The notes: generated by a model not told the origin, from the sequence alone. A stretch of 64,000 bases of DNA from UBA1444 sp964521625 (GCA_964521625.1 CAZFSM010000001.1:124001-188000); one strand, 5' to 3'. Positions 42,761-52,076 are shown, numbered from the stretch's first letter. Made by a program: numbers and translations.

Positions 42761-44824
42761 ATGATTCGTTTAATCCGTTGGAGCCAATCCCGCTGGGAAG
42801 TTTTGAATCTGCGGCAAAAGCTGAGTGTCGCTTTTGTTGTTATGACGCTCTTTCCCCTGCTCGTTTCGGCGGCCTTTACCGAGTGGGAAGCTGGCAAACT
42901 GCTACGGCAGTTCGTTTTTGACCGAAATAAGAATCTTGCCTTGAATATTGCCCACGATGTCGATCAACTGTTTGCCGAAAAAATCAGTATGATGAAAGTG
43001 GTGGTGGCGGATGTTTCGTTCCGCTCCATGCAAACCCCGCAACAGACCATGATGTTGCAGGAAATGGTTCGGGTCTATGATGGGATCCATATCGCTGCGG
43101 TGATGGATCTGGTGGGGAGACAGACAGCCCGATCCGACGGAGTGGCTGTTGCCGAAAGTCTTGACTATACCGACCGGGAATATTTTGCCCAAGTGATGCA
43201 GAATCGCACCACGGCGGTTTCTGATGTATTGATATCGAAAAGCGCCGGTTGGCCTGGCGTGGTCATTGCCGAGCCGATATTGGATGAAAATCGTTCAGCG
43301 CAGGGGGTGCTGGTAGTCAATGTTGGACTGAGCAGTATCGTACGCATGATTGAAGAAGCGCTGGTTGACCAACAGAGCTATGCCTACGTTGTAAATAAAA
43401 ACGGCAAAGTCATCATTCACACCGACCCATTGCAAGCAAACGCAGAAGAGTCGCTTTGCCGGCAACCGATAACCAAAGCGTTAGCGGGCGAAACAGGTTG
43501 GTTGGAGTATGAATGCGGCGGGCAAAAAATACTGGCCGGTTACAGTTTTCTGCCCAATGTTGGTTGGGGACTTGTGGTGGAAAGTAGTTTGAGCGCCGCG
43601 ATGGCAGAAGTGAACGACGTTCACACGGCCAATTTTTTCATTATTGTTGCTTCGGTGTTGTTAACAATTCTGATCAGTTTATCAATTGCTCAGGCGATTG
43701 CCGCCAGAATCAGTGAAATATCCAAAGCGGCGCTCAGAGTAGCATCAGGAGATTTTCAGACCCGTCTGCCGGTTGACCGCACGGATGAAATCGGCAGTTT
43801 GGCTAACAACTTCAATCAGATGACAGAACAGCTGGAACTGAGAACTGTTGAGCTTTGTGCAAGTGAAGCAAGATTTCGTTCGTTGGTTGATAACATCAAT
43901 ATTGGCGTCTATCAGTCCAGTATTGATGATGATGGCCGGTTTATCCAGGTAAACCCGGCCATGGTGCAGATGTTTGGTTACCCGGCGATGGTGCTGTTGC
44001 TTAAGATCCCGCTCAACCAGCTGTATCATGACGTGGCGGACCACCACTTTTTCCTGCAGCAACTGAAACAGAAAGGTTTTATAAAAAATCAGGAGTGCCT
44101 GATGCGCCGGTACGGCGGCGAACCGTTCTGGTGTTCCCGTTCCGCGGTGGCGCGTATGGATAAATCCGGAAACGTGCAATGGATTGAAGGGGTTGTCGAG
44201 GACATTGCCGAACGGAAACTGGCGGAAAACTTGTTGCGCAAAGCGAAAGAAGAACTGGAAATTCAGGTGGCGGCCCGAACAAGCGAGTTGACTAAGTTGA
44301 ACGAGGAATTGCACCACCTATCATTGTCGGATGGATTGACGGGAATTGGAAACCGACGAAGCCTGGATGAGGTGCTGGATCGGGAATGGAAACGGGCGGT
44401 CAGAGAACATGCGAAGCTGGCAGTCCTGATGATTGATATAGATTATTTTAAGCTATTCAATGATGCCTATGGCCATCTGGCTGGTGATGAGTGTCTCAAA
44501 AAAGTCGCTGCTACGATTAACGGAATCATTAAACGGTCGATGGATTTTGCCGGACGCTATGGCGGTGAAGAGTTTGCCGTGATATTGCCGGCAACGGATG
44601 AACACGGTGCGATGACGGTAGGCGAGAAAATTCGGGCGACAATTGAAGCGGCGGCGATTCCTCATCAACGGTCATATCTTGGCGGTGTTGTTACGGTCAG
44701 TATCGGTGTTGCTGTTATGCTTCCCGATTTGACAACGGAAGCAGTGCTGCTAATTGACGCAGCCGACCAGGCGTTGTATACTGCAAAATCATCCGGTCGC
44801 AACCAAGTGGCTTTGGCAGAATAA
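42761..44824 (+). CDS. Cache-HAMP-PAS-GGEEF diguanylate cyclase
   Basis: A 687-residue membrane sensor. A first helix (residues 25-45) and an extracellular double-cache domain (about 50-290, with DYTDREYFAQVMQNRTTAVS) are followed by a second helix (FFIIVASVLLTILISLSIA), HAMP (about 310-360), PAS (about 370-485) and a coiled coil. The GGDEF domain has RYGGEEFAVIL near residue 600 and RSMD as a likely inhibitory site. It should synthesise c-di-GMP on binding an amino acid or organic acid outside the cell. AGGAAGG before the ATG at 42761 sets the start. Confidence 0.94.
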   Translation: MIRLIRWSQSRWEVLNLRQKLSVAFVVMTLFPLLVSAAFTEWEAGKLLRQFVFDRNKNLALNIAHDVDQLFAEKISMMKVVVADVSFRSMQTPQQTMMLQEMVRVYDGIHIAAVMDLVGRQTARSDGVAVAESLDYTDREYFAQVMQNRTTAVSDVLISKSAGWPGVVIAEPILDENRSAQGVLVVNVGLSSIVRMIEEALVDQQSYAYVVNKNGKVIIHTDPLQANAEESLCRQPITKALAGETGWLEYECGGQKILAGYSFLPNVGWGLVVESSLSAAMAEVNDVHTANFFIIVASVLLTILISLSIAQAIAARISEISKAALRVASGDFQTRLPVDRTDEIGSLANNFNQMTEQLELRTVELCASEARFRSLVDNINIGVYQSSIDDDGRFIQVNPAMVQMFGYPAMVLLLKIPLNQLYHDVADHHFFLQQLKQKGFIKNQECLMRRYGGEPFWCSRSAVARMDKSGNVQWIEGVVEDIAERKLAENLLRKAKEELEIQVAARTSELTKLNEELHHLSLSDGLTGIGNRRSLDEVLDREWKRAVREHAKLAVLMIDIDYFKLFNDAYGHLAGDECLKKVAATINGIIKRSMDFAGRYGGEEFAVILPATDEHGAMTVGEKIRATIEAAAIPHQRSYLGGVVTVSIGVAVMLPDLTTEAVLLIDAADQALYTAKSSGRNQVALAE

Positions 44825-44854
44825 AAAAGACTCAAAAGCAAAGGGGAACAGGGA

Positions 44855-45739
44855 ATGTTGGTGGAAGAAAAGATGCTTCTCATGGCGCAGCGCAGTCGCC
44901 AGAACTATATGGAAAGGATGGGGCCCGTATTGGCGGCTCGGCCAACGGAGATTGAAATAACTGAACGCAGTGTGCCAACGGCAGCTGGCGAAACAGTGGT
45001 GTTGATCTACAAACCATGCGGCTTGCAGGTCAAGCCATTGCCGGTTTATCTGAATATCCATGGCGGCGGATTTATTCAGGGCAGTACGCAGGACGACGAT
45101 GGCTGGTGCCGCCAGATTGCCGCAGCGGTAGGTTGTGTCGTAGTAAATATCGAGTATCACCTGGCGCCGGAACATAAGTTTCCGCTGCAATTGGAAGAGT
45201 GTTACGACATTATAAAATGGGTGCAGGCAACAGCCGATGAAAATGGCTTAGACCCGTCACGGATTGCCATCGGCGGCAGCAGTGCCGGTGGCAATTTTGC
45301 GGTCGCACTTTGTCTGTTGGCGAGGCAACGCCAGGATGTAGCTCTTTGCTATCAAGTGTTAAATTACCCACCACTCGATTTTTTGACTGACCCAGAGACA
45401 AAGGGAGATCGTGACCCTTTGCTTACGGCACGTGCCCAGACTTTTTTTACCGCCTGTTATCTGCAGGATCCGACTGATGCCGCAAACCCATTGGCGTCGC
45501 CGTTGCTGGCGGATAACTTGGTCGGGTTGCCGCCTGCGTTGATTATTACCGCGGAACTTGACCCTTTATGCGCCGAAGATGAACGGTATGCCAAACGACT
45601 GGCCGCAGACGGGGTAACAGTAACATACAAGATGTTTGCCGGCTGTTCCCATGCTTTTACCCATTTTGGACCCGAGCCGGCGGCGCTGGAAGCATGGTCG
45701 CTAATTCAGGAAAAATTGAAACTGGCGTTTACTCAATGA
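44855..45739 (+). CDS. Alpha/beta hydrolase, hormone-sensitive-lipase-like esterase
   Basis: A 294-residue esterase. The oxyanion-hole motif is LNIHGGGFIQGS near residue 67, the nucleophile elbow GGSSAGGNFAV near 145, the acid ITAELDPLCAEDE near 235 and the catalytic His in GCSHAF near 268. These place it in family IV (HSL) of bacterial esterases that act on short acyl esters. CAGGGA is just before the ATG, with AAGGGG slightly further. It lies 30 bp after the diguanylate cyclase and 39 bp before a P1 peptidase. Confidence 0.92.
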   Translation: MLVEEKMLLMAQRSRQNYMERMGPVLAARPTEIEITERSVPTAAGETVVLIYKPCGLQVKPLPVYLNIHGGGFIQGSTQDDDGWCRQIAAAVGCVVVNIEYHLAPEHKFPLQLEECYDIIKWVQATADENGLDPSRIAIGGSSAGGNFAVALCLLARQRQDVALCYQVLNYPPLDFLTDPETKGDRDPLLTARAQTFFTACYLQDPTDAANPLASPLLADNLVGLPPALIITAELDPLCAEDERYAKRLAADGVTVTYKMFAGCSHAFTHFGPEPAALEAWSLIQEKLKLAFTQ

Positions 45740-45778
45740 CCGATTGAACAGGAAAGTCTTTATAAAGGGGAGACGCGC

Positions 45779-46765
45779 ATGAAGGTTATGAATATTGCCG
45801 ACATCCCAAGTATCCGGCTCGGTAATGCGCAAAACTTTACGGCGGCCACAGGCTGCACGGTAATTCTCTGCCCGACGGGAGCCACGGCCGGCGTCGATGT
45901 GAGAGGCGGTGCGCCTGGTACACGCGAAACGGACCTGCTCAAACCGGAGAATTTGGTGGATAAAATCCACGGACTGGTGCTGGCAGGCGGCAGTGCATTT
46001 GGTCTTGACGCTGCTGGTGGCGTGATGCGCTATCTCGAAGAACATGGATTCGGTTTTGATGTGGGCGTGGCGCGAGTACCGATCGTACCGGCGGCGGTGC
46101 TGTTCGATTTGCCCTGCGGCGATGCACGGGTACGGCCGGATCAGGCGATGGGCTATCAGGCCTGTCTGAACAGTGAGTGTGAAGAATTTGCCATCGGTTC
46201 GTTGGGCGCCGGTACAGGCGCAACCGTCGGCAAGGTATTTGGCATGGAAAGGGCGATGAAAGGCGGACTCGGCGCACATTGCATAAAAATTGGCGAGTTG
46301 ATTGTGGGTGCTCTGGTAGCGGTCAATTGTCTGGGTGATGTGATTGATCCGGCCACTGGCCGTATTGTGGCCGGATCATTTCAACCGGAGCCGTTTCGGT
46401 TTCTCGATAGTGAAGCGGGATTGATGCAGCAGTGCGAAAAGACTGGCAACCGCTTTACCGGTAATACGACCATCGGCGCAATCATCACCAACGCTAACCT
46501 CACAAAAGCCCAGGCCACGAAAGTATCTTCCATGGCCCATGACGGCTACGCCCGGACTATGCGACCGGCCCACACTTTGCTTGATGGCGACACGATCTTC
46601 ACACTGTCGGTGGGTGGGGTGGATGCCGATGTTTCAGCCATCGGCGCAATGGCGGCAAAAGTGATGGAACAGGCTGTGCTGGCAGCCGTTCGCTCAGCTG
46701 TATCATTAGCCGGGTTCCTTAGTTGCCAGGACATCAGGACGTTGTCGGCGGAGGCAGTGAAATGA
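45779..46765 (+). CDS. P1 family peptidase (DmpA-like aminopeptidase)
   Basis: A 328-residue Ntn-hydrolase-like protein of the DmpA/BapA family. N-terminal features are IRLGNAQNFTAATGCTVIL, then PGTRETDLLKPEN and VLAGGSAFGLDAAGGVM. The autoprocessing site should be at the Thr in GNTTIGAIITNANLTK near residue 232, the conserved position where the precursor splits to expose the N-terminal nucleophile. Members cut N-terminal D- or beta-amino acids from amides or peptides. Its end overlaps the DUF3870 start by 4 bp. Confidence 0.92.
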   Translation: MKVMNIADIPSIRLGNAQNFTAATGCTVILCPTGATAGVDVRGGAPGTRETDLLKPENLVDKIHGLVLAGGSAFGLDAAGGVMRYLEEHGFGFDVGVARVPIVPAAVLFDLPCGDARVRPDQAMGYQACLNSECEEFAIGSLGAGTGATVGKVFGMERAMKGGLGAHCIKIGELIVGALVAVNCLGDVIDPATGRIVAGSFQPEPFRFLDSEAGLMQQCEKTGNRFTGNTTIGAIITNANLTKAQATKVSSMAHDGYARTMRPAHTLLDGDTIFTLSVGGVDADVSAIGAMAAKVMEQAVLAAVRSAVSLAGFLSCQDIRTLSAEAVK

Positions 46766-47130
46766 GGGAGTTGGCAGGAGGTCGGATATCGTTTGACGAG
46801 AACGCGATTTATATTGTCGGCAATGCGAAATCATCGCAGAATAATCCGATCACCCAGTTGTATGGACAATTTTTTATTGGCTTTGTTGTTGAGAAAACCG
46901 GCGGAAGAATTCTAGCCTGTGGCGTTTCGGCGACGATCCGTGTGACCAGTGATTTTGTCAGCAGTTTATTTGTCGGACGTTCCCTGCTTGATGATGCGGA
47001 AGGCGTGAAAAAACTGGTGGAAAACCGCTATTTCGGTTCCTCGCAAAAGGCGATTCTGGTGGCATTTAAAGATGCTCAGAAGAAATATAACCAGATTTTA
47101 AGTGGTCAAACTGTCGATTTGAGTGATTAA
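46762..47130 (+). CDS. DUF3870 domain protein
   Basis: A small protein of 122 residues that matches the DUF3870 family: IYIVGNAKSSQNNPITQLYGQFFIGFVV near the N-terminus and GRSLLDDAEGVKKLVENRYFGSSQKAILVAFKDA in the second half. The function is unknown. The family is often found beside amidohydrolases and transporters. The ATG at 46762 overlaps the P1 peptidase stop (ATGA) and has GGCGGAGG ahead, so translation is coupled to the peptidase. Confidence 0.85.
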   Translation: MRELAGGRISFDENAIYIVGNAKSSQNNPITQLYGQFFIGFVVEKTGGRILACGVSATIRVTSDFVSSLFVGRSLLDDAEGVKKLVENRYFGSSQKAILVAFKDAQKKYNQILSGQTVDLSD

Positions 47131-47202
47131 ACCAATTTTTTTGCGAAAGAGTTCAAAAAAAAGAGGGATTTGTCTGACTTTGTCTAATCCTATCTGAGGT
47201 AG

Positions 47203-47333
47203 ATTTAAAAGTCCGCCAGAGACGGATATGGAGCTGCTTTGTTTACCCGCACGCCGAACCGGCAATCCCCGGCCTGGACGTAAATGAAATCCAGCAGGTA
47301 GGCCTTCAAGGCTTGATTCTGTTGGATATTTTT
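47203..47333 (+). promoter_or_regulatory. Structured leader RNA with mutually exclusive terminator, ahead of the DcuC-type gene
   Basis: The gene-free stretch 47131-47456 holds a foldable RNA. ATTTA and GTCC-GCC (47203-47217) pair with GGC, GGAC and TAAAT (47271-47285). This closes a junction that contains a CGG/CCG helix (47223-47249) and a GCCG/CGGC hairpin (47253-47263). Next comes a terminator: ATCCAGCAG (47289-47297) with CTGTTGGAT (47319-47327), then ATATTTTT. CTGGA in the closing helix (47274-47278) can instead pair with TCCAG of the terminator (47290-47294), so the two states exclude each other. The layout is that of an off-switch riboswitch. I recognise no known class. Repeats TTTGTCTGA/TTTGTCTAA lie at 47169-47188. 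Confidence 0.6.
47228..47287 (+). CDS. Possible leader peptide inside the DcuC leader
   Basis: ATG at 47228 opens a 19-codon frame (MELLCLPARRTGNPRPGRK) that ends at TGA 47285-47287, two bases before the terminator 5' arm. A ribosome pausing at the stop would cover that arm and block the terminator. The site ahead (GACGGAT) is a weak Shine-Dalgarno, and the frame may be chance. Confidence 0.25.
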   Translation: MELLCLPARRTGNPRPGRK

Positions 47334-47456
47334 ATGCAAAAGATTATGCAACCAAAGGAGCGTGAGCTAAGACTGGCGGAGTGAAGCGGACCATATTGGG
47401 CAATTACCGAAAGTTTAAACTGGCAATTAAAATCAAAAGTTAAGGAGGAAATTAGC

Positions 47457-48830
47457 TTGGGTATTGTTATTTCGTTAATCGTTACGTTCTGGATGGGGTA
47501 CCTGATAGTCAAGAAGTACAAACCGCAGCCGGTCCTGTTTATTGCCGGCCTGGTCCTAATGTTCACGGCGACTTTCCTGGGGCTGGGGCAGATATTGCCT
47601 GCCAAACAAAGCACGGGGCTGGTTTTGTTTGATGCATTTGAATTCATCAAACAGACTTTCAGCTCGCGAGCCGGCGGTCTGGGTCTGAATATTATGGCCG
47701 TCGCCGGATTTGCTCGCTACATGGACCACATCGGCGCCAGCAAAGCATTGGTTAAAATGACAATTACACCGCTGCTTGCATTGCGTGCTCCTTACTTGGT
47801 TATGGCGGCCGCCTGGATTCTTGGAATGATGCTTGGTCTGGCGATTAATAGTGCGTCCGGATTGGCGATGCTGCTGATGGTCACCGTGTTCCCGATCCTG
47901 ATCAGTCTCGGCGTCAGCCGTTTGTCGGCAGTGGCTGTGATTGCCACAACACTTTGTCTGGACTGGAGTCCGAGTGATACCGGCACTTTGCTGGCGGCAA
48001 ATACGGCAGGTATCGACCCGGTTACCTACTGGGTCCAGTATCAGGTTCCCATTGCTGCCGTTGTAATCCCTGTAGTCGCAGTGCTGCACTACTTTACCCA
48101 GAAGTGGATGGACAAGCGCGACGGCCATGTGGTGCAGGCAAGCGAACTGGTTGCCGTAAAAAACAAAGACGGCGAGCCGGAAAAGCTGCCGCCGATGTTT
48201 TACGCCATCCTGCCGGTGATTCCGCTGGCATTGATTCTATCGTTCAGTAATCTGTGGATCTCCTGGATCAAAATGGACATTATTAAGGCGATGTTTATCG
48301 GTCTGGCGATCGGCATGATTGTGGAGTATGTCCGGGTACGCGATGGCAAGAAAGTGCTGGCCGATATCCAGGTGTTCTTTGACGGACTGGGGATGCAGAT
48401 GGCCAATGTCATTACTTTGATTGTGGCCGGTGAAACCTTTGCCAAAGGCCTGGTGACGATTGGCACAATCGACACGATTATTCAGTCAGCGCAATCTTCC
48501 GGCTTTGGCGCTGCCGGCATGATTATGGTCATGATTACAATTATTGCGGTTTCTTCGGTATTGATGGGTTCCGGTAATGCCCCGTTCTTTGCCTTTGCCG
48601 CGCTGACGCCGACCGTGGCTGCCAAAATGTCGGTCGCGCCTGTCGTCATGCTGCTTCCGATGCATTTTGCTGCCAGCGCCGCCCGAGCCATGTCGCCGAT
48701 TACTGCGGTCATTGTCGTCGCTTCCAGTATGGGCGGCGTTTCCCCGTTTGATGTCGTCAAGCGGACCGCGATACCGATGGCTGGCGCACTGATCACGCTG
48801 GTGGCGGCAAACTTCATCTTCTTCTACTAA
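47457..48830 (+). CDS. DcuC-family anaerobic C4-dicarboxylate carrier-like transporter
   Basis: A 457-residue membrane protein with about 12-13 helices. It has DcuC family features such as GGLGLNIMAVAGFARYMDHIGASKALV near residue 75 and the conserved late segment MLLPMHFAASAARAMSPITAVIVVASSMGG. DcuC proteins move succinate and other dicarboxylates in anaerobes, but several relatives carry amino acids or peptides. The start is TTG at 47457, eight bases after AAGGAGG. Pairing with a dipeptidase downstream and with peptidase genes upstream makes an amino acid or peptide-derived substrate plausible. The long leader upstream probably regulates it. Confidence 0.88.
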   Translation: MGIVISLIVTFWMGYLIVKKYKPQPVLFIAGLVLMFTATFLGLGQILPAKQSTGLVLFDAFEFIKQTFSSRAGGLGLNIMAVAGFARYMDHIGASKALVKMTITPLLALRAPYLVMAAAWILGMMLGLAINSASGLAMLLMVTVFPILISLGVSRLSAVAVIATTLCLDWSPSDTGTLLAANTAGIDPVTYWVQYQVPIAAVVIPVVAVLHYFTQKWMDKRDGHVVQASELVAVKNKDGEPEKLPPMFYAILPVIPLALILSFSNLWISWIKMDIIKAMFIGLAIGMIVEYVRVRDGKKVLADIQVFFDGLGMQMANVITLIVAGETFAKGLVTIGTIDTIIQSAQSSGFGAAGMIMVMITIIAVSSVLMGSGNAPFFAFAALTPTVAAKMSVAPVVMLLPMHFAASAARAMSPITAVIVVASSMGGVSPFDVVKRTAIPMAGALITLVAANFIFFY

Positions 48831-48859
48831 CCGTAGCGGAAACCAGCAGGAGGCGAGGT

Positions 48860-49801
48860 ATGCACGCAATTGATTTGCACTGTGACACAATGAGTAAACT
48901 GCTCGAGTTGGGGCCGACGACCCTGCTGCGCAAGAATGACCTGAATGTGGATATCGGCAAACTTCAGGCCGGTAATTTCGCGGCGCAGTTTTTTGCCCTG
49001 TTCATCGATATGGCGAAGACGGAAAATCCGTTGGAGTATTGCCTGCGTATGGTGGACCGGTTCCACCTGGAACTGGAGGCAAATCAGGCAACAATCCGTC
49101 TTGCGACCAATCAGGCCGAGTTGCTGGAAAATCAGTCTGAGGGGAAAATTTCTGCTTTCCTGACCATCGAGGAAGGCGGGGCCCTGAAAGGCAGCCTGAG
49201 CAATTTACGCAATTTTTATCGTCTGGGCGTCCGGTTGTTGACACTGACCTGGAACTATCCCAATGAACTCGGGTTTCCCAATGCCCTGGCAGACTGCCGC
49301 GACAAAGGGTTGACCGAATTCGGCCGGGAAGTGGTGGTGGAGATGAACCGCCTGGGGATGCTCGTCGATGTTTCCCACTTGTCGGATCAGGGCTTTTATG
49401 ATGTTGCGGCAACATCAAACCACCCCTTTGTCGCATCGCACTCCAATGCCCGCGCCATTACCGGTCATGCCCGCAATTTGACCGATGATATGATTCGGCT
49501 GTTGGCCGAAAAAGGCGGTGTGACCGGCTTGACCTTCGCTCGTTCATTTTTGGCTGAGCCACCGAATTGTCGGGTGGAGGATATGGTGCGGCATATCAAA
49601 CATATCCACCAGGTGGGCGGAATCGATGTCATTGCCATCGGTTCGGATTTTGACGGAACCAAACCACCACTGGAAGTGGCGGATAGTAGTGAAATCGGCA
49701 AACTGGTCACGGGGTTGGCGCAGGCAGGTTTCAGTGAAGTGGAATTGGAAAAAATCTGTTTCGGCAATGCGATGCGAGTGATCCGGGAGGTTCTGGGCTG
49801 A
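48860..49801 (+). CDS. Membrane dipeptidase (peptidase M19 family)
   Basis: A 313-residue binuclear-zinc dipeptidase of the renal dipeptidase family. Metal and catalytic motifs are AIDLHCDTMSK (H-x-D) at the N-terminus, LTIEEGGAL with the bridging Glu, VDVSHLSDQG and ASHSNARAITGHARNLTD with the histidines and Arg, and IGSDFDGT near residue 265. It cleaves dipeptides, including those with D-residues. AGGAGGCGAGG precedes the ATG. It follows the DcuC-type gene by 29 bp, almost certainly as one operon. Confidence 0.94.
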   Translation: MHAIDLHCDTMSKLLELGPTTLLRKNDLNVDIGKLQAGNFAAQFFALFIDMAKTENPLEYCLRMVDRFHLELEANQATIRLATNQAELLENQSEGKISAFLTIEEGGALKGSLSNLRNFYRLGVRLLTLTWNYPNELGFPNALADCRDKGLTEFGREVVVEMNRLGMLVDVSHLSDQGFYDVAATSNHPFVASHSNARAITGHARNLTDDMIRLLAEKGGVTGLTFARSFLAEPPNCRVEDMVRHIKHIHQVGGIDVIAIGSDFDGTKPPLEVADSSEIGKLVTGLAQAGFSEVELEKICFGNAMRVIREVLG

Positions 49802-49824
49802 AGACTATAGTCCGCGGAGCAAAA

Positions 49825-49864
49825 GACTACAGGGTCTCGTGCAAAAACACGAAACCCTGTAGTC
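49825..49864. terminator. Bidirectional terminator between dipeptidase and ctpA
   Basis: GACTACAGGGT and TCGTG (49825-49841) pair with CACGA and ACCCTGTAGTC (49848-49864), with one C/A mismatch and a 6-nt loop. TTAAATTAA follows on the plus side and TTTTGC on the minus side, so it can serve both convergent genes. Confidence 0.85.
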
Positions 49865-49917
49865 TTAAATTAATGCACATATGCATTTGCCCAATGAGGA
49901 GTTTAGCGGCGCAGATC

Positions 49918-51138
49918 CTATTTCGTTTTCAAAACTTCGATTGCCTTATCCAGTTGCGTGTCTGCCTTGGCGTCTTTGTCTTTTGGCATTTCCACCAGGA
50001 TGTCCGGTTCGATCCCTTTGCCGTGAATTGAGCGATCCTTCGGCGTATGGTATTCGGCGATCGTAATTTTTACCGCCGAATCCTTGTCGAGTGGAACGAT
50101 TCGCTGGACTGATCCCTTACCGAAGGTTTTGACACCGATCAATTTTCCAGCCCCGGTATCCTGAATGGCGCCGGCGACGATTTCAGATGCACTGGCGCTA
50201 CCACCGTTAATTAGCACGACCAGGGGAATGGTGGGTTTGTCCAGCTGCGATTCTGAAGTTTCCCGCGTGCCGTCTTTGCCGATGACTGAAACGATCGGGC
50301 CTTGCGGGACAAGTAAGCTGGCTACTTTTACGCTTTCGCCAATCAATCCGCCCGGATTGTTGCGCAAGTCGAGAATCAGCGACTTCATGCCTTGTTCTGT
50401 CAGTTCATTCATTTTTTGCAGGAAGTCATTGCCGGTAGTTTCGCTGAACATTGACAAGCGGATATAACCGATACTGCCTTCCAGCATTTTTCCGCTGACA
50501 GATTTTAAAATAATTGTGGCCCGGGTCAGTGTGTATTCCTGCGGCTCCTGACCGGTTCGCTGAATAGTCAGGCTGACGGTGCTGCCTTCCTTACCGCGGA
50601 TTTTGCCGACGGCCTCATCCAGCGCCATGTCTTTGGTATCCTGGTTGTCGATTTTCACAATCAGGTCGCCGCTCTGAATGCTGGCTGTTTCGGCCGGGGT
50701 GCCTTCGATCGGCGCGACCACTGTCAGCTGTTTCTCCTTGACGCCCAGTACGATGCCGACGCCACCAAACGAACCTTTGGTTTCCAGCATCAGTTCGCTG
50801 TACATTTTTGGATCAAGATAGACGGAATAGGGGTCGCCGAGGGAGTTGACCATCCCCTTGAGCGAGCCTGTCATCAATAGAGGACCTTCGGCGGTTCCGA
50901 CATACTGCCCCTTCACGACCTGCACGGCACGGAACAGTTTCAGAGTCGCCGCCAGCTCCTCCGGGGTCATTTGCGTGAGATAGTAGTTGATTTCCAACAC
51001 TGAGGGGTTTTGTGTATAGGCGGGGTCAAAGGGATTTTTGACCGACTGGACGTTGGCATTGACCGCCCCCAGGCCCAGGTTAAAGATCAGCAGGAAAGTG
51101 ACGGCGATACGCAGAAAGTAAATCCTTGACATGTTCAT
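49918..51138 (-). CDS. ctpA: C-terminal processing protease (S41)
   Basis: A 406-residue exported serine protease. An N-terminal signal or anchor (YFLRIAVTFLLIFNLGLGAV) is followed by a PDZ domain (about residues 100-185, beginning GSFGGVGIVLG) and the S41 core. The catalytic serine lies in NGGSASASEIVAGAI and the lysine in KTFGKGSVQRIV, the Ser-Lys dyad of Ctp proteases. These trim or degrade envelope and sporulation proteins. GGAGG seven bases before the ATG at 51138 defines the start; an earlier ATG at 51159 has none. It is convergent with the dipeptidase. Confidence 0.95.
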   Translation of the reverse strand: MNMSRIYFLRIAVTFLLIFNLGLGAVNANVQSVKNPFDPAYTQNPSVLEINYYLTQMTPEELAATLKLFRAVQVVKGQYVGTAEGPLLMTGSLKGMVNSLGDPYSVYLDPKMYSELMLETKGSFGGVGIVLGVKEKQLTVVAPIEGTPAETASIQSGDLIVKIDNQDTKDMALDEAVGKIRGKEGSTVSLTIQRTGQEPQEYTLTRATIILKSVSGKMLEGSIGYIRLSMFSETTGNDFLQKMNELTEQGMKSLILDLRNNPGGLIGESVKVASLLVPQGPIVSVIGKDGTRETSESQLDKPTIPLVVLINGGSASASEIVAGAIQDTGAGKLIGVKTFGKGSVQRIVPLDKDSAVKITIAEYHTPKDRSIHGKGIEPDILVEMPKDKDAKADTQLDKAIEVLKTK

Positions 51139-51269
51139 GTTTATTCCTCCAGTATGCAAGACTATTTTCTTATTATACTCCAGTCGGCGCCAAGAAAACA
51201 GTTTGGCAGCTAGGCCCGGAGTGAATTATCGTTTATATGACCGTCGGTTTGCCGGCTATGGGAGCGAAT

Positions 51270-52076
51270 ATGGATCTGATTTTGTTTAAAATTATCATTT
51301 CGGCTGTCACGGTGGTGGCGCTGGCCGAAATAGCCAAAAGGGTCGATCCGGTGCTGAGTGGAATTTTGCTGGGATTGCCGCTAGGAGCGGGCCTGTCGGT
51401 TTATTTTGTCGCGTTGGAACAGGGCGTGGACTTCATCACACCGGGGTTGCCCTGGGCGATTGCCGGACTGAGTTCGGCGTTGATCTTTTGTACGGTTTAC
51501 TTATTTGTTGGACGGCGCCTGAACAGTGGACGGGTGAGCAATATAGGTCTTGCCTCCGGCGTGGCGTTGGCAGCCTTCTTTCTTTCCGGTGCGGCGGTGC
51601 GTAGCCAGAACTGGACAGCGGTGAGCGCCACAATCGAATTTTTGGTTGTCGCAGCAGGCAATGTCTGGCTGTTGGGGCGATTGCCTGCCGCGACAGGCGT
51701 GGCCGTCAACAAGCCGATTGGTTGGCGGGGCTTGCTGTTGCGCGGCCTGATCGCCGGCCTGATTATCACGTCGGTCACCTTGGCGGCGCCACTTGCCGGT
51801 AGCCAATGGACCGGCATCTTGAGTTCGTTCCCCGCGACCTTGTATGCGTTGTTGGTGATTGTCCATTTCGAGACAGGCAATGCGGTGTACCCGGGGATTA
51901 TTCGGAGTTTTGCCCGCAGTGCGCCGGCGCTGGCAGTTTTCTATCTCGGTTGCATGACGCTGTTGCCATTGCTGGGACTGAATCAGGGGTTCTTGGTTGT
52001 ATATGCAATTTCCGCCGGCTATGTCTATCTGACACACCGTGTCATGAAACTGTCGACTGCCAGGCAGGAAAAGTAA
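51270..52076 (+). CDS. Multi-pass membrane protein of unknown function
   Basis: A protein of 268 residues with about eight hydrophobic segments, starting DLILFKIIISAVTVVALAEIAKRVDP. The two halves look alike: SGILLGLPLGAGLSVYF in the first and WTGILSSFPATLYALLV in the second share the S-G-I-L-x-x-x-P pattern, which suggests an internal duplication of the type seen in small transporters. I do not recognise a family. GGGAG at 51260-51264 favours the ATG at 51270 over codons at 51237 and 51258. It is divergent from ctpA and 31 bp ahead of a YwbE-like gene. Confidence 0.75.
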   Translation: MDLILFKIIISAVTVVALAEIAKRVDPVLSGILLGLPLGAGLSVYFVALEQGVDFITPGLPWAIAGLSSALIFCTVYLFVGRRLNSGRVSNIGLASGVALAAFFLSGAAVRSQNWTAVSATIEFLVVAAGNVWLLGRLPAATGVAVNKPIGWRGLLLRGLIAGLIITSVTLAAPLAGSQWTGILSSFPATLYALLVIVHFETGNAVYPGIIRSFARSAPALAVFYLGCMTLLPLLGLNQGFLVVYAISAGYVYLTHRVMKLSTARQEK

